This document shows, in pieces, positions 7,630 through 15,794 of a stretch of 64,000 nucleotides of DNA. The stretch spans positions 186,001 to 250,000 of the forward strand of contig CAXBGS010000006.1 of NCBI GenBank assembly GCA_963975425.1. Direction: 5' to 3'. Origin of the DNA: CAXBGS01 sp963975425 (GTDB taxonomy: Bacteria > Planctomycetota > Planctomycetia > Pirellulales > Pirellulaceae). The position numbers and the translations under genes were made by a program. The first letter of the stretch is position 1. Each line of letters starts with the position of its first letter. The notes beneath the pieces were generated by a model. That model did no database searches and was not told where the DNA came from. It worked only from the letters and a program-made list of their open reading frames with translations.

Positions 7630-8958
7630 ATGAATCGCCTGTCCATCAGTTCGTTCCCTCGGTCTTTCGCGGTTGCGTTTTTGCTCGTTGTTATTGCCGC
7701 GATCCTCGCTCCACCATCGGCGATCGCCAAGGAGGACAAAGGCCTGCGCGTCATCTACGTCGGTTCAGAGCGAGCCGACGAGTTCATCGAGTTTTTGAAG
7801 CCACACGTCGCGGCGATTGAGTCAGTGGATCGTGATGCGTTCAAACCAGCGGATGCCGAAAAGTTTGACGTGGTGTTACTGGACTGGCCCCAAAGTGGCA
7901 GTGCCCGAATGGAACGCACGGATACGTCACCGCTTGGGATGCGAAAGGACTGGGGACGACCGACCGTCTTGCTGGGGAGTGCAGGACTCAATTTGGCGTG
8001 CGCCTGGCAACTTCGCGGCGGCTCAGGCTGCACCTGTCTCGATCCGGTGGCGTACGACCTGAAATCGCATCCAATCTTTGAGTCACCCTTTCCGATTGAC
8101 CGCACCGCGACCATCGAAATCGACACGCCGTCGTCATTCCAAGATGACATGGACGAAAAGTCGATCGACGTGATTCCCGTGGTCGATGACTACGAGAAGA
8201 ACTGGAAAGCCGGTTGGTGTACGTATTCGACTGCATTCGACGTTTATCCCGACGTCGAATTCTTCTGCGGCGGCGTCAATCATAAAACGCCAACCGCCGC
8301 AGCGATCTGGCGACAGGGCAACTTGATGCATTTCGGTTTCGAGCAATCACCGGCCGAGATGAATGATACCGGCAACCGAATGCTTCTCAACGCGATCGCC
8401 TACATCAGCAACTTCAGCGAAGATCGCCCCATCGCGATCACGCCGTCAGTCTTCGTCGGACCACGTGCCCGACCACGCTCGACTGTTGCGTCTTGGCTCA
8501 AGAATCCCGATCGAGCGAGTTGGGTGGAAAGAATGGTGACGCCGGAACTGTGGCAAACCATTCAGTCACAGGGCAATGCCGAAGCCATGGCAGCGTGGGC
8601 CGAATCGCAGACGCCTTACTTGACGACTGATCCAGAAAGCAAGTTGACCATCGACAAGGATTTGCTTGAAATTCAGATCGGCTTTGACGACCCCCGATTC
8701 CTCGAGTCCACGATCGAAGGCTTGTCGGCAGACGACAAGGATACCGTCGATCGAGCAGCACGCTTGCTTGCACGCTACGTGCCAGACGGTCCAAGTAGCG
8801 GTACCGCAGATGAGTGGCAGGAATGGCACCAAGAGAACAAGCCCTATCTCTTTGCAACAGACTATGGCCACTATCGGTGGTACGTCGACCCGCTGGCCAA
8901 GAAACGTGCCATACCCACCCTGCAGTTGCGTGGGGCTGATCGAATGGACCGGAACTAG
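7630..8958 (+). CDS. Exported ThuA/GATase-like planctomycete protein
   Basis: A 442-residue protein with an N-terminal signal peptide (hydrophobic core AVAFLLVVIAAILAP, cleavage near AIAK). The first domain reads LRVIYVGSERADEFIEFL and DVVLLDWPQSG. A later patch, NHKTPTAAAIWRQGNLMHFG followed by PAEMNDTGNRMLLNAIAYIS, resembles the ThuA-like / glutamine-amidotransferase-like fold common in planctomycete secreted proteins. The C-terminal third is polar and ends with a helical region around WHQENKPYLF. No complete catalytic triad is evident to me, so the enzyme activity is open. It follows the lipoprotein gene by 6 bp, with overlapping expression likely. Confidence 0.6.
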   Translation: MNRLSISSFPRSFAVAFLLVVIAAILAPPSAIAKEDKGLRVIYVGSERADEFIEFLKPHVAAIESVDRDAFKPADAEKFDVVLLDWPQSGSARMERTDTSPLGMRKDWGRPTVLLGSAGLNLACAWQLRGGSGCTCLDPVAYDLKSHPIFESPFPIDRTATIEIDTPSSFQDDMDEKSIDVIPVVDDYEKNWKAGWCTYSTAFDVYPDVEFFCGGVNHKTPTAAAIWRQGNLMHFGFEQSPAEMNDTGNRMLLNAIAYISNFSEDRPIAITPSVFVGPRARPRSTVASWLKNPDRASWVERMVTPELWQTIQSQGNAEAMAAWAESQTPYLTTDPESKLTIDKDLLEIQIGFDDPRFLESTIEGLSADDKDTVDRAARLLARYVPDGPSSGTADEWQEWHQENKPYLFATDYGHYRWYVDPLAKKRAIPTLQLRGADRMDRN

Positions 8959-9279
8959 ACGTCAGCCGCCAAAAAAGATCGCTTTCGATGCGTGACATTT
9001 CTTGACGAGCGTGATAGGGAACCAGTGTCAGCAGCAGAATTGTTCCTTATCCAAGCCGAATATCTGTAGACATCAATGCCGCCTCTTGCGTCGATCGGGC
9101 TTCACGCCAGGTCGCCAAGAGAGGCCGGCGGTCTTGAAGGTTTTCTTAGTGAGCCCCATTCGTTACGAGCTTCCGAGCTGTCTCGGTCGTTCCGTCGATT
9201 GCCGCTGCGCGTGGTAATCGGCGGTTCGACCGCGTTGGTTGAGCAATGATTCTTGACTCCCACTCGGAGACTTGTAGCG
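8959..9279. other. Gap without a supported gene
   Basis: This interval of about 320 bp holds short imperfect repeats of the GCCGATT/AATCGGC type near 9215-9230. No reading frame has protein-like composition or a ribosome binding site. It probably carries the promoter of the DUF932 gene. Confidence 0.35.
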
Positions 9280-10299
9280 ATGGCTACTCTGACAAAAGCA
9301 AATGAGGAACTGTTTCGACGGACGCCCGATGAATGCTTCGACTCGTTCGACAGCCTGTACGCCGAGTGTTCGCGTTCGCGTGAACAATCAACGGACCTCT
9401 GGGAACTCCCGCAAGACATCTCGCTGACACATGATCTAACGATCTGCAACGGCGAGGGTTCCGAATACCGGTTGAACGATTGGTCGTTCTCGCAGCTTTG
9501 CCGCACGGCGGGCGTAGGGAAAGACACGGTCAACCGGCTGTCCCGGAAGACGGCCAGCAAGGTGTTTGAGGAAACCCTGCCGCAGGCGGAAAAGCCAATG
9601 CAGCTCCTGACGACTGAAAAGCAGATTCGTAGCGTTCACGGTGTTGCCTACACGCGGCTCTGGAACGTCGAATTGCTGGACGTGGTCAACGAGTATGCAT
9701 CGTTTTTTACCCCGCCGCAAAAGGCGATGGATGATGTCAGCACCGGACTGTATTGCGGAGAACAGGACATGTTCGCATTCCTGATTGACCCGACCGGATG
9801 GGCCGAGATCGAAGGACAGGCGTTCGCGCCGGGCTTTTTCATCTGGAACAGCGAGGTCGGACGCCGAAGCGTTGGCATCCAGACATTCTGGTTTCAGCGT
9901 GTCTGCCAGAACCACATCGTTTGGGATGCAACCGAAGTGATCGAATTCACTCGCAAGCACACCGCCAACGTTCGTGATGCTTTGCAAGAGATTCGTATCA
10001 TGCTGGACAATCTGGTCACCGTTCGCGATCAACGCAAAGACTCGTTCGCCGCGATGGTCAAGAAGGCGATGACCGAGCGGATCGGTGATGACGCCGACGA
10101 GGTCACGAAGGTGTTGACGGCCGAGAAGATTCCGCGACATCTGATCAAGGATGCGATGGAGATCGCTCGGACGCAGGGTGCCTTTACGATTTTCGCGATG
10201 GTCGATGCGCTCACCAAGCTGTCCCAGAAGGTGGATTTTGCCGGAGATCGAACGGCGCTCGATGCCAAGATCGGCGGTCTGCTGTCGATGGCGGCTTGA
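9280..10299 (+). CDS. DUF932 domain protein (plasmid/phage type)
   Basis: A protein of 339 residues from the ATG at 9280; an upstream in-frame start at 9253 adds nine untypical residues. It has the layout of DUF932 proteins: DWSFSQLCRTAGVGKDTVNRL near residues 68-90, the central LRSVHG-like IRSVHGVAYTRLWNVELL, and CQNHIVWD followed by FTRKHTANVRDAL in the second half. DUF932 genes are typical of plasmids, phages and integrative elements, and their role is not settled. The next gene begins three bases after its stop codon, so the cluster 9280-11499 is probably one transcript. Confidence 0.8.
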   Translation: MATLTKANEELFRRTPDECFDSFDSLYAECSRSREQSTDLWELPQDISLTHDLTICNGEGSEYRLNDWSFSQLCRTAGVGKDTVNRLSRKTASKVFEETLPQAEKPMQLLTTEKQIRSVHGVAYTRLWNVELLDVVNEYASFFTPPQKAMDDVSTGLYCGEQDMFAFLIDPTGWAEIEGQAFAPGFFIWNSEVGRRSVGIQTFWFQRVCQNHIVWDATEVIEFTRKHTANVRDALQEIRIMLDNLVTVRDQRKDSFAAMVKKAMTERIGDDADEVTKVLTAEKIPRHLIKDAMEIARTQGAFTIFAMVDALTKLSQKVDFAGDRTALDAKIGGLLSMAA

Positions 10300-10302
10300 A
10301 CA

Positions 10303-10638
10303 ATGTCGACATCGAACGAGCAATACGAGTGTGACGGCTGCGGTGCGTGTTGCCGCAGCAAGTTGGTCGATATCTACGAAATCGACACACTCAGGAACCC
10401 TCGGATTGCGGAGCAGATGATGCCGCTTCGCGAACCGGGGTTCGACGGTGAGATTGGCTACCTGAACTGCGTCAGCAATGGCGAGTGCGTCTTTCTTCGC
10501 GACGACAATCGGTGCGGAATCTACACGACGCGCCCGTCGGTTTGCGTGCTCTACGAAGCGGGCAGCGACGATTGTCAACAGTGTCGGCGTGACGCTGGCA
10601 TTTCACGTCTCGAGCCGATGTCGCTCACGAAATCGTGA
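10303..10638 (+). CDS. YkgJ-like cysteine-cluster protein
   Basis: A 111-residue protein with the cysteine pattern of the YkgJ family (putative zinc- or iron-chelating proteins). It has CDGCGACCRS at about residues 10-19, C near residue 53, then GECVFLRDDNRCGIYTTRPSVC at about 58-79, and a final CQQC. The family is thought to bind a metal ion through these cysteines. It sits 3 bp after the DUF932 gene, so the two are co-translated or nearly so. No membrane segment or signal peptide is seen. Confidence 0.85.
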   Translation: MSTSNEQYECDGCGACCRSKLVDIYEIDTLRNPRIAEQMMPLREPGFDGEIGYLNCVSNGECVFLRDDNRCGIYTTRPSVCVLYEAGSDDCQQCRRDAGISRLEPMSLTKS

Positions 10639-10684
10639 GTGTTGGAATCGGTTCGCTCTTTACCCTTACCAAAAGGAGGGAGCT

Positions 10685-10711
10685 ATGGCTCAACCATGGA
10701 CCCGCAAGTGA
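10685..10711 (+). CDS. Possible 8-residue leader peptide overlapping the next gene
   Basis: The ATG at 10685 follows a strong Shine-Dalgarno sequence (AAAAGGAGGG, 10671-10680) at ideal distance and encodes only MAQPWTRK before TGA at 10709. The main gene starts in another frame at 10696, inside this mini-ORF. It could be a coupling or leader peptide that controls the following gene, or the Shine-Dalgarno sequence may simply serve the later ATG at unusual distance. Confidence 0.35.
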   Translation: MAQPWTRK

Positions 10712-11094
10712 CTTGGAATTCGTTGCTCGATGAGTGGGCAAAGCGAAGCTGGCTCGACGTGACAGAGCTGGCTGAAGCATTGCTCGATTGGCTTGATCGG
10801 GGCGGATTTCCACCGAAGACGTCTGACACACCGGAACTCGGCAGCGAGTGGCATGCGGCAGTTGCGAAAGCAGCGGCGATCTATGCCATGAAACGTGCTG
10901 AAGCGGTATTGGACGATCCCGACGGCATTCCGGCACGCGTCGCATTCACGCTGACGTGTGCCCAATGCAACGTCGAAGGGCCGAACACGTTCTACGAGGC
11001 AAAGCACAAAGGCTGGACGCGAATTCAGTACATGCCTGCGTCCACATCCGAGAACTTTCTCGGCATTTGCTTCCCATGCAGCCAACGTCAATAG
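10696..11094 (+). CDS. Small plasmid-type protein with paired CxxC motifs
   Basis: A protein of 132 residues from the ATG at 10696; a GTG at 10639 in the same frame would add 19 residues. The N-terminal part is helical and acidic (VTWNSLLDEWAKRSW). The C-terminal part holds TCAQCNVEG and GICFPCSQ, two CxxC pairs that look like a zinc ribbon. I do not recognise the family. It belongs to the DUF932/YkgJ cluster by spacing. The Shine-Dalgarno AGGAGG lies 16 bases before this ATG, but only five before an out-of-frame ATG at 10685. Confidence 0.6.
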   Translation: MDPQVTWNSLLDEWAKRSWLDVTELAEALLDWLDRGGFPPKTSDTPELGSEWHAAVAKAAAIYAMKRAEAVLDDPDGIPARVAFTLTCAQCNVEGPNTFYEAKHKGWTRIQYMPASTSENFLGICFPCSQRQ

Positions 11095-11175
11095 CGACGT
11101 TTGGCATCCGGCCAGTCGAATTCTCGACAAGCCGATTCTTTCCTTTCATCCATTCTCTATTTGGAGACAACCAAC

Positions 11176-11499
11176 ATGGCTACCAAACAAGCCAACAAGA
11201 TGACCCGACCAACGCAAGAATTTCGACTTGGTCGAATCCGTGCGGCGATCTGGGAGAACGAAACGGACAACGGTGTCCGTCACAACGTAACGATCAGCCG
11301 GCTTTACCGAACCGACGACGGCGAGTGGAAAGACTCAACGTCGTTCGGTCGGGAAGACTTGCTGCTCGTTGGCAAAGTGATGGACCGATGCCACACCTGG
11401 ATTTACACCGAAGGCAACAGCAACGGAAATTCCAACGGCAACGGATCGCCCAACGGCAACGCTAGGCATTCCGACCACGAACAGGACCAACCGTTCTAA
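11176..11499 (+). CDS. Conserved small protein of planctomycete mobile elements
   Basis: A protein of 107 residues starting at the ATG at 11176, behind a GGAG element. The core reads RLGRIRAAIWENETDNGVRH, NVTISRLYR, WKDSTSFGREDLLLVGKV and HTWIY, a compact beta-rich pattern I have seen repeatedly in planctomycete proteins of unknown function. The tail is a low-complexity Asn/Gly/Ser stretch (GNSNGNSNGNG) followed by acidic residues. An ordered core with a disordered acidic tail recalls single-stranded-DNA-binding proteins, but that comparison is inference. It is last in the 9280-11499 gene cluster. Confidence 0.7.
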   Translation: MATKQANKMTRPTQEFRLGRIRAAIWENETDNGVRHNVTISRLYRTDDGEWKDSTSFGREDLLLVGKVMDRCHTWIYTEGNSNGNSNGNGSPNGNARHSDHEQDQPF

Positions 11500-11993
11500 C
11501 TCGCGTTTGAGTCCAACCGTGAACCAAACAAATCGTTTCCTTCCAGGTGGCCCCGGTTTTTCAAACGAAAATCACATGGTTTACAGACCGCTGGCCACCA
11601 CCAAATCTAGACGGCTCTTTCACATTCTCAACAACGGCAAATGATGAATACACGCATGGTCCCAACTGGCGCATTGTCACTTGGAAGCGGTGCGTCAACG
11701 ACACGGTTTTTCCATGCAACCTCGATCCCTCGCACGGACCCGACTGCCTGCCTCTCTCTACTCTCTACTCAAAGCAGACAAGACGGCCCGTGCGATCGAC
11801 GGGGAATAGTGGGCCTACAGACATTCTTGACATTGTAGAGCCGATTCACCCACTGAAAACCAACGAACGGGTTGAAACATGTTGGCCAGTCGCGCTGCAC
11901 CTTGCGATCCGGCATTATCAGCCAAAGGTTCCGTCAAAACGCACCGCTTCCGGTCCCTACCTCCGAGACGACACGTAAGGCTTGACCAAACCG
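11500..11993. other. Gap of about 490 bp without a supported gene
   Basis: One open frame on the plus strand (11547-11978, GTG start) lacks a ribosome binding site and has a composition rich in Pro, Arg and Thr with no motif, so I do not call it. The interval lies between a plus-strand cluster and the end of a minus-strand cluster, where terminators would be expected. I saw no clear one. Confidence 0.35.
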
Positions 11994-12359
11994 TTAGGCG
12001 ATTGACTCAATTCGAAATTGACCATCACGAATCCAATCAGCGCAGATGCGGCTGCCGCGAAGTAGCCTCGTCCCGATTAGAGCTTCGTCAAGAATTTGTG
12101 CTTGGACCGTGATTTCGCGTTCATGCCAAACGATCGTTAGTTCAACCGTGTCAAAATAGCCGATCCGACCGTCCGCAGTCACTCCTTCTTGAACATCGAG
12201 CAAAGCCAGTCCAAGCCGGTTGACCAGTGTTTGTGGCACCGCAACAAATCCATTGAACCCCGTGTCGACTAGGAAGCTCTCCCGCTTCAGCTCGTCGCCA
12301 ACCCGCACGTCCAAACCAACAACAGCTTCAAAATTGGCGTCGATGCGACCTTCAATCAT
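11994..12359 (-). CDS. Retropepsin-like (clan AA) aspartic protease
   Basis: A protein of 121 residues from the ATG at 12359. The key motif is FLVDTGFNGFVAVPQ (about residues 29-43), the DTG catalytic triplet and flap side of single-domain retropepsins, followed by LNRLGL-like VNRLGL and a C-terminal IGTRLLRGSRICADW that matches the second hydrophobic-GxxLL motif. Proteins of this type dimerise to form the active site. I recall similar ones in cyanobacteria and other bacteria, always just downstream of a small protein like the neighbour here, so they look like a two-gene unit. The target of the protease is unknown. A longer frame to 12425 overlaps the upstream gene and is less likely. Confidence 0.8.
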   Translation of the reverse strand: MIEGRIDANFEAVVGLDVRVGDELKRESFLVDTGFNGFVAVPQTLVNRLGLALLDVQEGVTADGRIGYFDTVELTIVWHEREITVQAQILDEALIGTRLLRGSRICADWIRDGQFRIESIA

Positions 12360-12384
12360 GAGAGGCGATCCCGTAGGCGAATGG

Positions 12385-12630
12385 TCATCGAGCGACGAAG
12401 GCGGCTCGATGGCCAACGCGAGCAATGAAAATCTGAGGGTCAGGCAAACGCTTGCGCAGTTTCTCGCCAGCGAGATGAGCTTCTTCGGCCACTTCGTACT
12501 CGGAAGACTCTACGTCAATTGCAACGAACTGATCCACGGAGTCCGTTTCAAGACTGTGTCGCAACTGTGTTTCGTAAATCTCCGACCCACGTCGACCAAT
12601 CTCGTCGCGTGACAACCGTCGAGTCTTCAT
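12385..12630 (-). CDS. Small partner of the retropepsin-like protease
   Basis: An 81-residue protein. It contains EIGRRGSEIYETQLRHSLE, FVAIDVESSEYEVAEE and a C-terminal IFIARVGHRAAFV. The pairing of an IDxExxxxEVxE segment with a final RVGxRAA motif is what I recall in the small genes that precede clan AA proteases. Its role could be substrate, inhibitor or targeting subunit; none is shown. It starts with ATG at 12630, overlapping by four bases (ATGA) the stop codon of an even smaller upstream ORF, and its own stop lies 25 bp before the protease start. The three probably form one operon. Confidence 0.7.
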   Translation of the reverse strand: MKTRRLSRDEIGRRGSEIYETQLRHSLETDSVDQFVAIDVESSEYEVAEEAHLAGEKLRKRLPDPQIFIARVGHRAAFVAR

Positions 12631-12776
12631 AGTTTAGCTCCTGAAAGAAAAGTGAGGCTATCTTCATTGTCGCCTCGAAACTGGCGAAAGTCTACGAGCG
12701 AACCATGCAAACGAATGATGTGCAGGTGATACTCGGTATGCCAGACTCCGATCGTATGCCACCAGTCCAACAACAA
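12627..12776 (-). CDS. Short ORF (about 49 residues, TTG start) in the protease cassette
   Basis: Between the Argonaute gene and the 81-residue gene the minus strand encodes LLLDWWHTIGVWHTEYHLHI, then RLHGSLVDFRQFRG and LTFLSGAKL. The composition is protein-like (Trp, His, Tyr clusters), and the TGA stop overlaps the next ATG by four bases (ATGA), a mark of translational coupling. No ATG is available in frame; three TTG codons at 12776, 12773 and 12770 are candidates, with AAGGAA upstream. I do not know this protein family. It could also be the remnant of a longer gene that lost its start. Confidence 0.5.
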   Translation of the reverse strand: MLLDWWHTIGVWHTEYHLHIIRLHGSLVDFRQFRGDNEDSLTFLSGAKL

Positions 12777-12792
12777 TGGGCGGACGGTTTCC

Positions 12793-14235
12793 TTAGATGT
12801 AATGTTTGAACTGGGGGCGGGGTTCCAGCCCTTCGGGCATTTCCTTCATGACGCCACCGACCGTTCTTGAAAACTTCAGGGTGATCGGTTCCGCCGATGC
12901 GAAGAATGACGAGTTCCAGTTCAGTTTAGTAAGCGCCATGATCTCCTCGCAAACTTCCCTTGTTGAGGAATCACCATGATGTTCAGAGATTTCAAGTGGT
13001 GCAGGAACGTGGCCGTGCGGAAAACGACGGATGCTCGGGACGTACCCCGTCGTGTAGAGAAACGTTCGCGAGCCGACCGTAAACTGCGTTCCACGCAGCA
13101 CTGGATAGTTCGCTTGGCGAAGCAGCCGGATTCGGTTGTTGTACCGCAACGCGACCAGATCAAATTCGGGCACAGCCGATAACGCCCGACTGAAACCGAG
13201 CAACTCGCTAGGCCAGTACTCAGAACTCTTGTGAATCACAATGCGTCGTGGCGTCTGGCCCGTTTCGCGGGTATAGCGATGGATCGCTTCGTCGATCAGC
13301 TCCTTAGACTGTTGTTCGTCCAGATGTGGGCTTCGACCATCTTTGGTTTCGTCCCAACGAAAATTCTTTCCTCGAAGCACAATGCCCTCGCCGCGTTCGT
13401 CAAACGCCTGTGCTACGCTTGTTTGCATAGTCCCCGGTTCGGTTCCTAGAGGCTTGTAGAAGCTAACACCGATAAACAGTGACCCGCGTGATTGCATCGC
13501 CGGCCCCCATGGTGCGGCACCTACTTTGTAGTGCATTCCAGTGAAAAAATTCCAGGCGCATCTCGACTTGTGATCGACGTTTCTGGAAGTTGGCGTCGCC
13601 TCGGTCGTCCGCTGTAACAGAATTTGTGTCGGCACCCGATACCGCATCGCCTCCGCCTTAATCGCGCGGCGGAAGTCGCGGTGAACTTGACCTGCATCAG
13701 CGTCTTTGTAATCAACCGTTTTGCAGTGCTTGAGCAGTTCGTCCGGAAAAGCGAGAACGATCACTTGCGGTTCAGAATCTTTCTCCGTCAAGTATTGGAT
13801 TTTCTCCGATACCAACGTCAATGATTCGGTGAATCGGTCACGTCGTTTCTTGAGGCTCGCGATCGCCTGAATTTCATTAGCAGTGATCTTCTCTCGCCAA
13901 GTGTTCGCCATCGAAATCGTCGAATAGAACCCTCGGTCGTCACGGTAGCCCGGAAAGTCAAGATTCACGCCATCGCCAGCAACACCAGCGGAACAATCCT
14001 CGATCCATTGTTCAGCCAAACCAATGCTTTTCCCGCTTCCGATGAATCCAACCCGTACGGTTGACGGGTGCTGTTTGTCGTCTTCGATAAGTCGAGGTCC
14101 GTACAATGACAGTCCGACTTGAGGCGACACGTGCTCCCGCTCACAACCAAACCTGATCACCGGCTCCTTGTGATAGAAACACGAAACCCGTGGAGCTACC
14201 AGTTCGCCACTTGCAATCTGAATAGTCTTACTCAT
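12793..14235 (-). CDS. Short prokaryotic Argonaute (MID-PIWI), catalytically inactive type
   Basis: A 480-residue protein with the features of short pAgos. MID-like segment: VIVLAFPDELL near 158-168. PIWI: CAWNFFTGMHYKVGAAPWGP (227-246), FIGVSFYK (254-261), RRIVIHKSSEYW (330-341), LTKLNWNSS (435-443) and the ending ITLKFSRTVGGVM. No catalytic DEDX set is visible: the position usually held by the first Asp reads GVS, and there is no N or PAZ domain, as expected of short pAgos that only recognise guide and target. Such proteins work as a complex with an APAZ-bearing partner whose effector domain is activated on target binding. Here the partner is the preceding gene, overlapping by 8 bp. The likely role is defence against plasmids or phages. 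Confidence 0.9.
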   Translation of the reverse strand: MSKTIQIASGELVAPRVSCFYHKEPVIRFGCEREHVSPQVGLSLYGPRLIEDDKQHPSTVRVGFIGSGKSIGLAEQWIEDCSAGVAGDGVNLDFPGYRDDRGFYSTISMANTWREKITANEIQAIASLKKRRDRFTESLTLVSEKIQYLTEKDSEPQVIVLAFPDELLKHCKTVDYKDADAGQVHRDFRRAIKAEAMRYRVPTQILLQRTTEATPTSRNVDHKSRCAWNFFTGMHYKVGAAPWGPAMQSRGSLFIGVSFYKPLGTEPGTMQTSVAQAFDERGEGIVLRGKNFRWDETKDGRSPHLDEQQSKELIDEAIHRYTRETGQTPRRIVIHKSSEYWPSELLGFSRALSAVPEFDLVALRYNNRIRLLRQANYPVLRGTQFTVGSRTFLYTTGYVPSIRRFPHGHVPAPLEISEHHGDSSTREVCEEIMALTKLNWNSSFFASAEPITLKFSRTVGGVMKEMPEGLEPRPQFKHYI

Positions 14236-15502
14236 TCCTTAGCCCCGTGGTTTCGCAGTCGATGATCTGTCGATATTCGTATAAAGAAAACAGGTCATCT
14301 TCGTACTCAATTCCCTCCGGCTTCGGCACGTCTTCAAACACGCCCGGCCAGTCAATCGTCGGTTCGACAAACATGGACGGAATCACAATCGACTGACGAC
14401 CAAAGTCAAAAATTATGCGTGGGACACCGTCACACAAATAGTCTCGCCAAAAATGAACCTCTTCTCGATAGTCCACGTTGTAGATTCGCGACTTGCGGCT
14501 AGTTGCTTTCTTGCCATTCGCAGTTGGTGGCAAGACCACTTTACCGTCTTTGGTAAAACGGCGCTCGGGCCGGATCGACAACGCCCAACTTGCGTCTCCA
14601 ACCATCTCGAAGCGCAGACTGACCGCTAAGTGTTCCCAATAACCTTTGCCCTCGCCTGTCTTCTTTGACGTTGGTTCCCAGGCAACGGAACGAGTCGATT
14701 TTCTGCCTGTCAAGGTTCGATAGGTCACCGACTGTTTTGCGCCACTCGAATCGGGTGGAAAGTAGTATCGTCGGTGGGCGCGGTCCAAGTGCAAGCCACG
14801 GCGTCCGGTCAGCTTGTTGAGCGCTCGATTTAGCAAGTCAATGTACCAGCGGACTAGATCGGGACAATTCCACCAGTCCTCGAACGCATCCTCATCGCGG
14901 ATGTCAGCGGTGTCGATCAACTCAGAAAATGGCGACGCCGGATCATACAAGTCGCAGAATGTGAAGAGCCGATTCTTGCGAATGATGAACGGGACCATGT
15001 AACTAGGCCCTTTGGCCTCGGCCAGCTTTCGCCCGACCACTTTCTCATGCGCGGTACATGGAGCGGAGTAGACCAAACGTGGAATTCGTTCAACCGGCAT
15101 CATGCTACTGGTGACCGACTCTGTCTCGAGCGGACCAGGATCGAATGCATTGCGAAACCGATCTTCGTGGGAGAGTCGCGAATCTACCCACCGTTCATGA
15201 TCTTTCCGCATTTGGACCAGTCTGTCGACGGTGTAGGTGTTTTCCTGACGGTCGATGATGGTGTGATGCTCAGAACATAGAACAATCAGGTTTTCGTAGC
15301 CATCAATCTCACCGCCAGGGATCGTCTTATCATGTCGCGGACCGTCTCCTCCCTGACCAACGATGTGCGCCATCTCGCCAAGTATGACATCCGGGTCATC
15401 GTCGTTTGCTTCTTCATACAGCTTCTTTTGGCAACTGGGAAAAGCGCATCGGCTTCCAGACCGAGTCCAAAGAATGAGTTTCGTCCGTGATTTGATCGCC
15501 AT
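14228..15502 (-). CDS. HNH nuclease-APAZ partner of the short Argonaute (SPARHA-like)
   Basis: A protein of 424 residues from the ATG at 15502; a TTG at 15520 is an alternative. The first 110 residues are an HNH nuclease: zinc-type cysteines C19 and C24, EMAHIVG with H46, and ENLIVLCSEHH with N71, C76 and H79-H80. The remaining part contains RRYYFPP, YWEHLAVSLRFEM, SWALSIRPERRFTKDG and VHFWRDYLCDG, a pattern I associate with APAZ domains, which take the place of N and PAZ domains in short pAgo complexes. HNH-APAZ with short pAgo is, as I recall, named SPARHA. The expected activity is collateral DNA cleavage after recognition of invader nucleic acid. The stop codon overlaps the pAgo start, so the subunits are made together. 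Confidence 0.85.
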   Translation of the reverse strand: MAIKSRTKLILWTRSGSRCAFPSCQKKLYEEANDDDPDVILGEMAHIVGQGGDGPRHDKTIPGGEIDGYENLIVLCSEHHTIIDRQENTYTVDRLVQMRKDHERWVDSRLSHEDRFRNAFDPGPLETESVTSSMMPVERIPRLVYSAPCTAHEKVVGRKLAEAKGPSYMVPFIIRKNRLFTFCDLYDPASPFSELIDTADIRDEDAFEDWWNCPDLVRWYIDLLNRALNKLTGRRGLHLDRAHRRYYFPPDSSGAKQSVTYRTLTGRKSTRSVAWEPTSKKTGEGKGYWEHLAVSLRFEMVGDASWALSIRPERRFTKDGKVVLPPTANGKKATSRKSRIYNVDYREEVHFWRDYLCDGVPRIIFDFGRQSIVIPSMFVEPTIDWPGVFEDVPKPEGIEYEDDLFSLYEYRQIIDCETTGLRNE

Positions 15503-15794
15503 TGAATTTCGCCTTCGCAATTTCCAGTCCGTGGTGGTGTGTCAGCATTATCGCCGAAAACGGATCGTTGTCGAGTCAATCAACGTCGCTCCAGTGCCGC
15601 TACCGCTTGATCAGTTCCCCGAACCAGCGAAGTGAGCACCGATGTCATGCGCATTTTCTGGGGAGGCGGCAGAGTAGATCGGGGTCGCTACAATAATTGG
15701 CTGTCGGCGATGGGAGCGTTTTGTATCACGAATATCCAGTAGGTCGCCTTGAAAAGAAACACTTGAACGACCGCTAGCTGGAAACGGGCACGCG

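Noticed and set aside
9436..10578. Long minus-strand open frame of 380 codons
   Set aside because: It lies antisense to the DUF932 and YkgJ-like genes, which have clear family motifs, and its own sequence is rich in Arg, His and Leu without any motif. It is a shadow frame of high-GC codon bias.
11547..11978. Plus-strand frame of 143 codons in a gene-free gap
   Set aside because: GTG start without ribosome site, composition biased to Pro, Thr and Arg, no recognisable pattern.
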